From: Candidatus Dadabacteria bacterium
Lineage (GTDB): Bacteria; Desulfobacterota_D; UBA1144; Nemesobacterales; UBA2774
Direction of reading: 5' to 3'
Assembly (NCBI GenBank): GCA_020027805.1
Contig: JAHKKQ010000159.1
Coordinates: 1 to 5,009, forward strand
DNA: 5,009 nucleotides
Positions within the stretch are counted from its first letter, which is position 1. Every line of letters starts with the position of its first letter. The translations under genes were made by a program, and so were the position numbers. The notes beneath the pieces were generated by a model that was not told the DNA's origin, searched no databases, and saw only the letters and a program-made list of their open reading frames with translations. Below are positions 1 to 5,009 of this stretch, one piece after another.

Positions 1-236
1 TTCTGCCTCGCCCTCTCCGATTCGTCGATGAGCTGCTTTACGGCTTCGTCGGTCATCCCGAACCTCGATTTCAATATTTCGACGACCTTCTTCTGCTCGA
101 TGTCGGAAAAAGAATCGTCGGCGGTCGCGGCTTCGAGCAAGAGGACGCACGTGGCGGCCTTCAGTCTGTCTTCTTTATCCTCCCCTTTATTATCAATGCC
201 CGAGCCTTCAAAAAACTTTTTAAACATGTTGAGCAT
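1..236 (-). CDS. TerB-family (COG4103-like) protein, C-terminus cut by window edge
   Basis: Only the first 78 codons are visible; the frame is still open at base 1, so the rest lies outside the window. The protein starts MLNMFKKFFEGSG, then a charged linker, then from about residue 24 a helical segment with the pattern RLKAATCVLLLEAATADDSF, followed by an E-x4-VVEILKSRFG helix and a TDEAVKQLIDESE helix. This is the layout of the alpha-helical TerB fold (tellurite-resistance B-like, COG4103 group), including the acidic A-D-D turn after the first helix where TerB proteins can bind metal. Family members of this stand-alone type are mostly uncharacterised, so a role in tellurite resistance should not be assumed. 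The ATG at 234-236 is preceded by GGGAGGT (243-249) with 7 bases between, a strong ribosome site that fixes the start. It is transcribed divergently from nuoE. Family assignment is from pattern recall, not a search. Confidence 0.8.
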   Translation of the reverse strand, partial: MLNMFKKFFEGSGIDNKGEDKEDRLKAATCVLLLEAATADDSFSDIEQKKVVEILKSRFGMTDEAVKQLIDESERARQ

Positions 237-242
237 ATCATT

Positions 243-249
243 ACCTCCC
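243..249 (-). promoter_or_regulatory. Shine-Dalgarno site of the terB-like gene
   Basis: Read on the minus strand the bases are GGGAGGT, ending 7 bases before the ATG at 236. It selects this ATG over the out-of-frame ATG at 241-239, which runs into a stop within a longer unrelated frame, and over the in-frame ATG three codons later. Confidence 0.75.
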
Positions 250-283
250 GCGAGAATCACAAGCCCTCGGAATTGGCCCTATA

Positions 284-292
284 ATTTAACCA
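284..292 (-). promoter_or_regulatory. Candidate extended -10 promoter for the terB-like gene
   Basis: On the minus strand the sequence is TGG followed by TTAAAT, an extended -10 arrangement with 4 of 6 bases of TATAAT. It would start transcription near base 277, leaving a leader of about 40 bases. No recognisable -35 element lies at the proper distance, so this is a weak call. The same AT-rich island contains a perfect TATAAT on the opposite strand (280-285). Confidence 0.25.
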
Positions 293-411
293 AAACTCGC
301 CGGATTTCCACACCCGCACTCGCTCCGGCATCGCTAATATCCCCCGCGGGCGCGTTCTGCGTGAAAAATACCGGACGCTATGAGCGGAATACCGCAGGGG
401 ACAGATTTTTC

Positions 412-439
412 TTGCGAAGAGGCTCAAACCATGTAACAT
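412..439 (+). promoter_or_regulatory. Candidate nuoE promoter
   Basis: TTGCGA (412-417) and TAACAT (434-439) are separated by 16 bases; each matches 4 of 6 consensus bases of a sigma-70 type promoter. Transcription would begin near 446, giving a leader of about 23 bases that includes the nuoE ribosome site. The match is modest and the call is inference from position and sequence only. Confidence 0.3.
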
Positions 440-468
440 TATCGGAGCTAATTCGGAGCAGTGAAGAC

Positions 469-942
469 ATGCCTTTTCCAGAACCGCTTAGAGAAAGAAT
501 AAGTTTGATAGTATCCGGATCCGAAACCAGACAGTCCGCCCTCATACCGGTTTTGAGAGAAATACAGAACGAATTCGGCTACCTTTCGAACGAATCGATG
601 GAAGAAGCGGCCGGGATACTCGGCATCCCGCCTTCGAGCGTTCAGAACGTAGCCACGTTCTATACGATGTTTTTTAGAAAACCGGTGGGAGAGCACGTGA
701 TCTGGCTCTGCCGCACACTGTCCTGCGCATTGAGAGGGGCGGAGCACGTAGAGCACCACATGTGCGAACTGCTCGGCGTGAAAACCGGCGGGACGACGAC
801 CGACGGAAAAATCACTCTGATGGAAGCGGAGTGTCTGGCGTCGTGCGGAACGGCGCCCGTGATGCTCGTCGACGATAAGCTCGAAGAGAACCTGACTAAG
901 GAAAAGGTCGACAGGCTGATAGAAGAGCTGCGGAAAGGCTGA
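469..942 (+). CDS. nuoE: NADH-quinone oxidoreductase subunit E (NuoE, 24 kDa [2Fe-2S] thioredoxin-like subunit)
   Basis: The 157-residue product is the expected size for the family. NuoE sits in the peripheral NADH-oxidising arm of respiratory complex I, next to NuoF, and carries the [2Fe-2S] centre N1a. The N-terminal helical domain (residues about 5-65) ends in the typical VQNVATFYTMF stretch; the thioredoxin-like domain follows. Four cysteines, C81, C86, C122 and C126, have the spacing C-x4-C-x35-C-x3-C, the same as the cluster ligands of E. coli NuoE, so the cluster should be intact. The start is ATG 469, with GGAG at 455-458 ten bases upstream; an open frame continues further upstream but overlaps the divergent gene and is not protein-like. 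No nuoF or nuoG follows, unlike the usual nuoEFG order. It could instead serve an NAD-linked formate dehydrogenase or hydrogenase (HndA type); sequence alone does not decide. Confidence 0.92.
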   Translation: MPFPEPLRERISLIVSGSETRQSALIPVLREIQNEFGYLSNESMEEAAGILGIPPSSVQNVATFYTMFFRKPVGEHVIWLCRTLSCALRGAEHVEHHMCELLGVKTGGTTTDGKITLMEAECLASCGTAPVMLVDDKLEENLTKEKVDRLIEELRKG

Positions 943-979
943 ATTCGATCGGGAATGTCGGAATCGGGAAATTCCCCGC

Positions 980-993
980 TATAGATAATATAA
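980..993 (+). promoter_or_regulatory. AT-rich -10-like element before the glycerate kinase
   Basis: The stretch TATAGATAATATAA stands out from its GC-rich surroundings and contains GATAAT (984-989, 5 of 6 matches to TATAAT). A start of transcription 7 bases beyond would fall at or just before the ATG at 998, giving a leaderless or nearly leaderless message, which fits the missing Shine-Dalgarno. No good -35 hexamer is present at 15-18 bases upstream, so promoter activity is only a possibility. It shares the 8-mer TATAGATA with the dnaB leader. Confidence 0.25.
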
Positions 994-997
994 CGAA

Positions 998-2332
998 ATG
1001 GACTTCAAGAAATCGCGTGAAAACGCCCTCAAGATCTACTGGGAGGCTGTAGAAGCCGCCAATCCTTATAAATGCGTCCTCGAATTCCTGAGCCGTAAAT
1101 CGGATGTCCTTACCGTAGACAACAAGAGATATAACCTGAATGACATCGGGTCAATTTATGTGGTCGCATTCGGCAAGGCCGCAACCTCCATGGCTGAGGC
1201 CGTCGAAGAAGTGCTCGAAGACAGGCTTACGGGAGGCATAGTAGTATCGAACTCCCAGCCGCAGAACCCTTACAAGAAGCTCGGATTTTATCTGTCGAGC
1301 CACCCCGTGCCGGACGACAGGAGCCTCACCGCCGCGAAGGAAGTGGTATCGGTCCTGGAAAAAGCCGGGGAGAACGACCTCGTCATATTCCTCATATCGG
1401 GGGGCGGCAGCGCGCTTCTTGCAATGCCTTCGCCCGGTATCTCGCTCGATGACAAGCGGAAGGTGACCGAAACCCTGCTCAGGTCGGGCGTGGACAAATA
1501 CGGGCTGAACGCCGTGAGGAAACACATCTCGCAGATAAAGGGAGGGGGGCTCTTGAAGAAAGCCCTTCCGGCGAAGGTAATAACGCTCATTCTCTCAAAT
1601 GTGGTGAGCGACAGGCTCGACGCCATAGCGTCGGGTCACACCGTGCCCGACCCCACTACGTTCGAGGACGCCTGGCGTGTCATAGATGCCCTCGGCATCG
1701 AGCACAAACTCCCCCCTCAGGTAGTTTTACATCTCGAGGAGGGGAGGAGCGGGAACTCTCCCGATACCCTCAAAGAGGGTGAATACGACCCGAAAGACGT
1801 CCAGACGATCATCGCCGGAAACAACTTCAAATCCCTGAAGGCGGCCGAGAAAAAAGCGGGGGAGCTCGGGTACAACACATTCCTGCTTTCTTCGCAGATA
1901 AGAGGCGAGGCGAGGGAGGTTGCGAAGGTGGTGGCGGCGGTTGCGTTCGATATAGAAAAATTCGGCAACCCGGTCAGGAGACCGTCCTGCCTAATATTCG
2001 GCGGCGAAACCACAGTTACGGTCCAAAACAGCCTCGGCACGGGAAAAGGGGGCAGGAGCACGGAAACCGCACTGTCCTTCTGCATGGAGATCATAGGTCA
2101 CGATATAGTAGGACTCTTCTGCGATACGGACGGTATAGACGGCCCGATAGATGCGGCGGGGGCGATCTGCGACGGGCAGAGCAGGCTCCAGGCCCGGACC
2201 ATCAACGTGAGCGCGAGAGAGCACCTGGCCCTCAACAACTCGTACGACTTCTTCGACAAGTTGGGCGACCTCATCATAACCGGACCCACGGGCACGAACG
2301 TGATGGACATAGGGATTGTGCTGGTCGAATAA
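998..2332 (+). CDS. Glycerate 2-kinase, DUF4147/MOFRL family (GckA/TtuD-like)
   Basis: Predicted cytoplasmic enzyme phosphorylating D-glycerate with ATP to 2-phosphoglycerate, feeding glycolysis from glycerate, serine or tartrate breakdown. The 444-residue length is typical. Visible family motifs in order: VVAFGKAA (55-62, with the conserved lysine K60), SSHPVPD (100-106), the glycine-rich LISGGGSALL (132-141), KHISQIKGGGL (175-185), IASGHTVPDPTTFEDA (210-225), FGGETTVTV (334-342), GKGGRSTE (349-356), the acidic DTDGIDGPIDAAGA (376-389) and TGPTGTNVMDI (428-438). The N-terminal part is the DUF4147 domain and the C-terminal part the MOFRL domain. Some normally conserved signature residues differ: LSN for LSD at 199-201, SGH for SGP at 212-214 and GGRS for GGRN at 351-354. 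The ATG at 998 has no clear Shine-Dalgarno sequence; an AT-rich stretch lies just before it. It follows nuoE by 55 bases and precedes the phosphoesterase by 22. Confidence 0.92.
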   Translation: MDFKKSRENALKIYWEAVEAANPYKCVLEFLSRKSDVLTVDNKRYNLNDIGSIYVVAFGKAATSMAEAVEEVLEDRLTGGIVVSNSQPQNPYKKLGFYLSSHPVPDDRSLTAAKEVVSVLEKAGENDLVIFLISGGGSALLAMPSPGISLDDKRKVTETLLRSGVDKYGLNAVRKHISQIKGGGLLKKALPAKVITLILSNVVSDRLDAIASGHTVPDPTTFEDAWRVIDALGIEHKLPPQVVLHLEEGRSGNSPDTLKEGEYDPKDVQTIIAGNNFKSLKAAEKKAGELGYNTFLLSSQIRGEAREVAKVVAAVAFDIEKFGNPVRRPSCLIFGGETTVTVQNSLGTGKGGRSTETALSFCMEIIGHDIVGLFCDTDGIDGPIDAAGAICDGQSRLQARTINVSAREHLALNNSYDFFDKLGDLIITGPTGTNVMDIGIVLVE

Positions 2333-2344
2333 CCTCTACCGGCC

Positions 2345-2357
2345 GAGGCGAGCGTTG
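2345..2357 (+). promoter_or_regulatory. Ribosome site and TTG start of the metallophosphoesterase
   Basis: GAGG at 2345-2348 lies 6 bases before the TTG at 2355-2357. It supports TTG as the start, because the protein then begins MRYAIISDIHAN, the usual beginning of this family. The upstream in-frame TTG at 2316 would add 13 residues (CWSNNLYRPRRA) that overlap the end of the kinase gene and do not resemble the family. Confidence 0.65.
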
Positions 2358-3074
2358 AGATACGCAATCATCTCCGACATACATGCGAACCTGGAGGCCT
2401 TCCGTTCCGTCCTCGGCGAAATCGACGACAGCAATGTGGACAGGGTCATCTGCCTGGGCGACATCGTGGGATACGGGGCGAACCCCAACGAATGCCTCGA
2501 AATCATAAAGAGCCGGAACATCCGTTCATTAATCGGCAATCACGATAAAGCCGCGTGCGGCCTTACGGAGCCCGCAGGCTTCAACCCGGCCGCTATGGAA
2601 GCCGCCCTCTGGACGAGGGGAAAGCTCACCGAGGGAAATAAGGATTACCTGAGAAGCCTGCCGGAGGCGGACGCGATAGACGGTTTTATGATAGTTCACG
2701 GGGCGCCCTCGGACCCGGATAAATATATTTTGTCCGCACGCGACGCGTCTCCCGAATTCCCGCTCCTCGAAAATAGGAGCCTCTGCTTCTTCGGTCACAC
2801 TCACGTGAGCGTTGTGTACGCTCTCTCGGATGACACAGTCAGCGTTTCGAGAGATAGAGTGTGTAAAATACGTGACGGGGTGAGCTATCTCGTCAATCCG
2901 GGAAGCGTCGGGCAGCCGCGCGACAGGGACCCGCGGGCATCGTTCGTGATATACGACGACCTCGGGGAGGCCGAGTTCAGGAGGGTCGAGTATCCCGTAG
3001 AAGGCGCACAGAAAAAGATAATAGACAGCGGGCTCGACAGGTTTCTTGCCGAAAGACTCTCCCACGGATACTGA
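2355..3074 (+). CDS. Metallophosphoesterase family protein (calcineurin-like, Metallophos_2/YfcE-type)
   Basis: Predicted soluble, dimetal phosphohydrolase of 239 residues. All metal-binding blocks are present in order: D-x-H in ISDIHANLEA (D8, H10), LGDIVGYG (D36), GNHD (61-64), the single histidine of IVHGAPSD (H115), and GHTH (147-150). The late NPGSVGQPRDRDPRAS block (181-196) is typical of the subgroup annotated as COG0639-like small phosphoesterases; here an arginine replaces the more common glycine after QPRD. The length and motif spacing indicate a complete, functional enzyme. The natural substrate cannot be read from sequence; relatives act on phosphodiesters, nucleotides or phosphoproteins in vitro. 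It starts 22 bases after the kinase stop, so co-transcription with it is likely, and it ends 85 bases before dnaB. The start chosen is a TTG with a GAGG ribosome site. Alternative: a protein-phosphatase or diadenosine-tetraphosphatase-like role, less certain than the family call. Confidence 0.9.
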   Translation: MRYAIISDIHANLEAFRSVLGEIDDSNVDRVICLGDIVGYGANPNECLEIIKSRNIRSLIGNHDKAACGLTEPAGFNPAAMEAALWTRGKLTEGNKDYLRSLPEADAIDGFMIVHGAPSDPDKYILSARDASPEFPLLENRSLCFFGHTHVSVVYALSDDTVSVSRDRVCKIRDGVSYLVNPGSVGQPRDRDPRASFVIYDDLGEAEFRRVEYPVEGAQKKIIDSGLDRFLAERLSHGY

Positions 3075-3121
3075 GCCCGCTCCGTAAGCCGCCCTTGTGC
3101 TTTCTTTTTAAACCCGCTCAG

Positions 3122-3149
3122 TTGAAAACATCTGAACAAGTGATTTAAT
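3122..3149 (+). promoter_or_regulatory. dnaB promoter (sigma-70 type, extended -10)
   Basis: TTGAAA (3122-3127, 5 of 6) and TTTAAT (3144-3149, 5 of 6) are separated by 16 bases, and a TG at 3141-3142 gives an extended -10 (TGATTTAAT). This is the best promoter-like sequence in the window. The predicted start of transcription, about 3156, is only a few bases before the dnaB ATG at 3160, and no Shine-Dalgarno sequence is present, so the message may be almost leaderless. It would let dnaB be expressed independently of the genes upstream. Confidence 0.5.
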
Positions 3150-3159
3150 ATAGATAGCT

Positions 3160-4518
3160 ATGGAGATGCTCACACGTCAGCTCCCCCAGAATCTGGAAGC
3201 GGAACAGGCCGTTCTCGGCGCTATTCTCATAGAGAGCACAGCGATAAACCAGGTCATGGAGATACTGACCGCCGAAGATTTTTATAAAGAGGCGCACAGG
3301 AAGATATATAACGCCATGATCGATCTCGACAGGGACAGTAAGCCTATAGACCTCCTTACGCTCTTCGATTACCTGAAGGGGAACGGGAACCTGCTCGAGG
3401 AAGTAGGCGAGAGCAGCTACCTCACATACCTGACGGAGATCGTGCCCGCGACGGAGAACGTGAGCTACTATGCGAAGCTGGTCAAGGAGAAGTCGATAAT
3501 AAGAAACCTCGTGATGGCTGCGAGCGACATCGCGCATCAGGGTAACGAAGGTGTCGCGGATATCGACGAATTCATAGACAGGGCAGAGCACAGGATACTC
3601 GACATAGCGCAGAATAAAATCAAGCCCAGCTTCTACGATTCGAGGGACCTCGCGGCCAAGGCGCTCGATATTATAGAGATGCTCCACGCGAGGAAAGAGC
3701 TCGTCACGGGGATACCCACGGGGTTCGAGAAGCTCGACTACCTGACTTCGGGGCTCCAGAATGCGGACCTCGTCATAGTGGCGGCGAGGCCGGGGCTCGG
3801 GAAGACCTCCCTCTGTCTCAACATTGCCTCGCACGCGGCGATAGACTGCGACGCGTCGGTCGGCATATTCTCGCTCGAAATGACCAAGGAGCAGCTCATG
3901 CTGAGGCTGCTTTCGATGAAAGCACTCGTCAGCTATTCGAACATAAGGAGCGGCTATATAAAGGACGAAGACCTGGAAGGGCTCGTAAAGGCAGCCGAGC
4001 AGTTCAGCCGGGCGAAGGTTTATATCGACGATACGCCCGCTATAAGCGTCATGGAGATACGCGCCAAGGCCAGGAGGCAGAAGAGGGATAAGGGTCTCGA
4101 TTTAATAATAGTCGACTACCTCCAGCTCATGCGCGGCACGAGGAGGACGGAGACGAGGGAGCGGGAGATCGCCGAAATTTCCGGCTCTCTTAAAGCGCTC
4201 GCGAAGGAGCTGAGCGTGCCCGTAATCGCGGTATCACAGCTCAGCAGACAGACAGAGGCGCGGTCGGACAGGCGCCCGCAGCTGGCTGACCTCCGGGAGA
4301 GCGGAGCCATAGAGCAGGACGCGGACCTCGTAATGTTCATCCACAGGGCCGACGCCTACAGGAAAACACCCGAGGAGAAGGACGGCATAGCGGAGCTTAT
4401 TATAGGCAAGCAGAGAAACGGCCCTACGGGAACGGTGAAACTCACGTTCCTAGACAGCTCGAGGGGGGTCCCGACCTTTAAAGACCTCTCGGAAGAATAT
4501 ACGAACGATTACGAGTGA
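3160..4518 (+). CDS. dnaB: Replicative DNA helicase DnaB
   Basis: Hexameric ATP-driven 5'-to-3' helicase that unwinds DNA ahead of the replication fork and recruits primase. The 452-residue length is normal, with no intein. The N-terminal DnaB_N domain spans roughly residues 8-110 (NLEAEQAVLGAIL near the start); a linker helix follows; the RecA-like ATPase domain runs from about 180 to the end. Motifs: Walker A ARPGLGKT (209-216, K215, T216), the catalytic glutamate in FSLEMT (E240), Walker B LIIVDYLQL (315-323, D319), VSQLSR (358-363), RRPQLADLRESGAIEQ (371-386), and the arginine-finger block GKQRNGPTG (416-424, K417 and R419). Alanine rather than glycine opens the P-loop, as in some Gram-positive DnaB-type helicases. 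ATG 3160 is chosen; ATG 3166 is also possible. The common rplI neighbour is absent; a metallophosphoesterase lies upstream, and a terminator follows. Confidence 0.97.
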   Translation: MEMLTRQLPQNLEAEQAVLGAILIESTAINQVMEILTAEDFYKEAHRKIYNAMIDLDRDSKPIDLLTLFDYLKGNGNLLEEVGESSYLTYLTEIVPATENVSYYAKLVKEKSIIRNLVMAASDIAHQGNEGVADIDEFIDRAEHRILDIAQNKIKPSFYDSRDLAAKALDIIEMLHARKELVTGIPTGFEKLDYLTSGLQNADLVIVAARPGLGKTSLCLNIASHAAIDCDASVGIFSLEMTKEQLMLRLLSMKALVSYSNIRSGYIKDEDLEGLVKAAEQFSRAKVYIDDTPAISVMEIRAKARRQKRDKGLDLIIVDYLQLMRGTRRTETREREIAEISGSLKALAKELSVPVIAVSQLSRQTEARSDRRPQLADLRESGAIEQDADLVMFIHRADAYRKTPEEKDGIAELIIGKQRNGPTGTVKLTFLDSSRGVPTFKDLSEEYTNDYE

Positions 4519-4548
4519 TTGATCGGCATAATCAGGATGCGCAGCGGA

Positions 4549-4580
4549 GATCCGCGGGAATCCGGCGGATCGGTTCTTTT
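4549..4580 (+). terminator. Rho-independent terminator of dnaB
   Basis: GATCCGC (4549-4555) and GCGGATC (4565-4571) form a perfect 7-base-pair stem with a 9-base loop, followed by TTCTTTT (4574-4580). It begins 30 bases after the dnaB stop codon. On the other strand there is no T-rich tract after the hairpin, so it looks directional for dnaB. A competing short hairpin, GCGGA/TCCGC (4545-4549 and 4551-4555), overlaps the left arm. The T tract reaches the last base of the convergent gene's stop codon. Confidence 0.6.
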
Positions 4581-5009
4581 CAAACCATCATGGGTATGAC
4601 TACGGCCTTCGACTTCACTTCCCTGTGGAAGAGGTCCTCGTCTTCCTGCCAGGCCCGGAACCTGCTCAGTATCTCCCTGAATCTTTCCCCTACAGGTGTC
4701 CAGTAGAAATCCCAGCCGTAATCCTTCTTCCTGCTTTTGAAAAACATATCGAAGAATATCTCCCTCTCGACAGGGAATCCTTTTTCGGCGACCCACCCGG
4801 TGCGGACGCTCCCGTACCCGGCCCCGAAAGCCATGGCGAATGTGCCCGAAAGCCCGAGCCTCTCCGAAGCCTTGGTTGCAAGCTCGATGAAAACATAAAG
4901 CGCCTCGGAAGTCGAATATCCCCGTTCAGCGAATTTTTCTTCCATTGAGAGAAGGTTGTTAATAAAGTACATGGGATAAAATGTGGGGGCGTATACGGAC
5001 ACAGACTTC
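4580..5009 (-). CDS. Hypothetical protein, aromatic-rich, N-terminus at or beyond window edge
   Basis: I do not recognise this family. The frame is open from the right edge of the window to the TGA at 4582-4580. The first possible start inside is GTG at 5002 (140 residues); ATG at 4970-4972, read on the minus strand, is another; the real start may lie outside. The visible part has a helical look, with MEEKFAERGYSTSEALYVFIELATKASERLG (written in part: residues 20-50), a glycine/alanine-rich GTFAMAFGAGYG (53-64), then a very aromatic segment around EIFFDMFFKSRKKDYGWDFY (81-100) and a charged C-terminal region ending KAVVIPMMV. About 19% of residues are F, Y or W. No signal peptide, clear membrane segment, or catalytic motif is visible. 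Codon use (AGG, ATA, GAG-rich) matches the neighbours, which supports a real gene over the overlapping plus-strand frames at 4515-4706 and 4625-4948. It converges on dnaB with 61 bases between. Confidence 0.7.
   Translation of the reverse strand, partial: KSVSVYAPTFYPMYFINNLLSMEEKFAERGYSTSEALYVFIELATKASERLGLSGTFAMAFGAGYGSVRTGWVAEKGFPVEREIFFDMFFKSRKKDYGWDFYWTPVGERFREILSRFRAWQEDEDLFHREVKSKAVVIPMMV

Larger units (their letters stand above)
237..468. other. Divergent intergenic region between the terB-like gene and nuoE
   Basis: No convincing gene lies here. It must hold the promoters for the two divergent genes. The only AT-rich islands are 280-295 and 430-445; between them the DNA is GC-rich and includes an imperfect inverted repeat (341-349 with 392-400, eight of nine positions pairing, 42 bases between). 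The plus-strand nuoE frame stays open through this region back to base 28, but that extension overlaps the terB-like gene and has no family resemblance. A 60-codon minus-strand frame (257-439) also has no protein-like character. Confidence 0.6.

Noticed and set aside
209..216. DnaB Walker A starting with alanine as a defect (protein residues 209-216, not window bases)
   Set aside because: The same alanine occurs in functional DnaB-type helicases of Gram-positive bacteria, and all other catalytic residues are present.
280..285. Perfect TATAAT on the plus strand as a nuoE promoter
   Set aside because: No -35-like hexamer or TG extension accompanies it and it would leave a leader of about 180 bases; the 412-439 candidate is closer. 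It remains possible.
28..468. Plus-strand frame extending nuoE upstream by 147 codons
   Set aside because: It overlaps the divergent terB-like gene, is serine-rich low-quality sequence as expected from antisense reading, and NuoE homologues begin close to the ATG at 469.
963..978. GGGAAATTCCC hairpin between nuoE and the kinase as a terminator
   Set aside because: The stem is only about four pairs with a three-base loop and no T tract follows. The nearby direct repeat ATCGGGAA (948-955, 963-970) is too short to interpret.
2529..3065. 178-codon minus-strand frame opposite the phosphoesterase
   Set aside because: It is fully contained antisense to a gene with every catalytic motif intact and has no recognisable protein pattern.
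3075..3121. Terminator after the phosphoesterase, suggested by the T-rich run at 3101-3108
   Set aside because: No GC-rich stem precedes the T-rich run; only a 7-base direct repeat CCCGCTC (3076-3082, 3113-3119) is present.
3145..3834. 229-codon minus-strand frame opposite dnaB
   Set aside because: It lies antisense to the well-conserved DnaB coding region, is rich in arginine, valine and leucine as expected from the reverse of this codon style, and shows no family motif.
4515..4948. Two plus-strand frames (4515-4706, 4625-4948) after dnaB
   Set aside because: They overlap the dnaB terminator and the more protein-like minus-strand gene, and their amino-acid make-up looks like antisense reading.

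Overview
This window is ordinary bacterial chromosome. It carries one rightward run of four genes flanked by two leftward genes cut by the window edges. From left to right it holds: a TerB-family gene on the minus strand, cut by the left edge; a divergent intergenic region of about 230 bases; nuoE on the plus strand; a DUF4147/MOFRL glycerate 2-kinase; a short metallophosphoesterase; the replicative helicase dnaB; a hairpin terminator; and a convergent minus-strand gene of unknown family that runs to or past the right edge.

The organism is a bacterium: it has DnaB of the bacterial type and a Shine-Dalgarno sequence before several genes. Coding DNA is moderately GC-rich but uses AGG/AGA for arginine and ATA for isoleucine very often in every gene, including both edge genes. 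That argues against enterobacteria and recent patchwork transfer. It would fit a deep-branching Desulfobacterota- or Dadabacteria-like lineage, but this is an impression from codon style, not a placement.

The nuoE, glycerate kinase and phosphoesterase genes are close together (gaps of 55 and 22 bases) and could be co-transcribed. dnaB follows after 85 bases and has its own good promoter candidate immediately before its start codon. The four products do not form an obvious pathway: an Fe-S electron-transfer subunit, a carbon-metabolism kinase, a phosphohydrolase and a replication helicase. The grouping looks like a housekeeping neighbourhood rather than a dedicated system.

I found no mobile element, CRISPR array, tRNA or rRNA gene, toxin-antitoxin pair or defence gene, and no clear sign of a previously undescribed system. 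The points most worth a second look are the lone nuoE without nuoF beside it, the altered signature residues in the glycerate kinase, two genes lacking a Shine-Dalgarno sequence but sharing an 8-base AT-rich element just before the start, and the unassigned aromatic-rich protein at the right edge.
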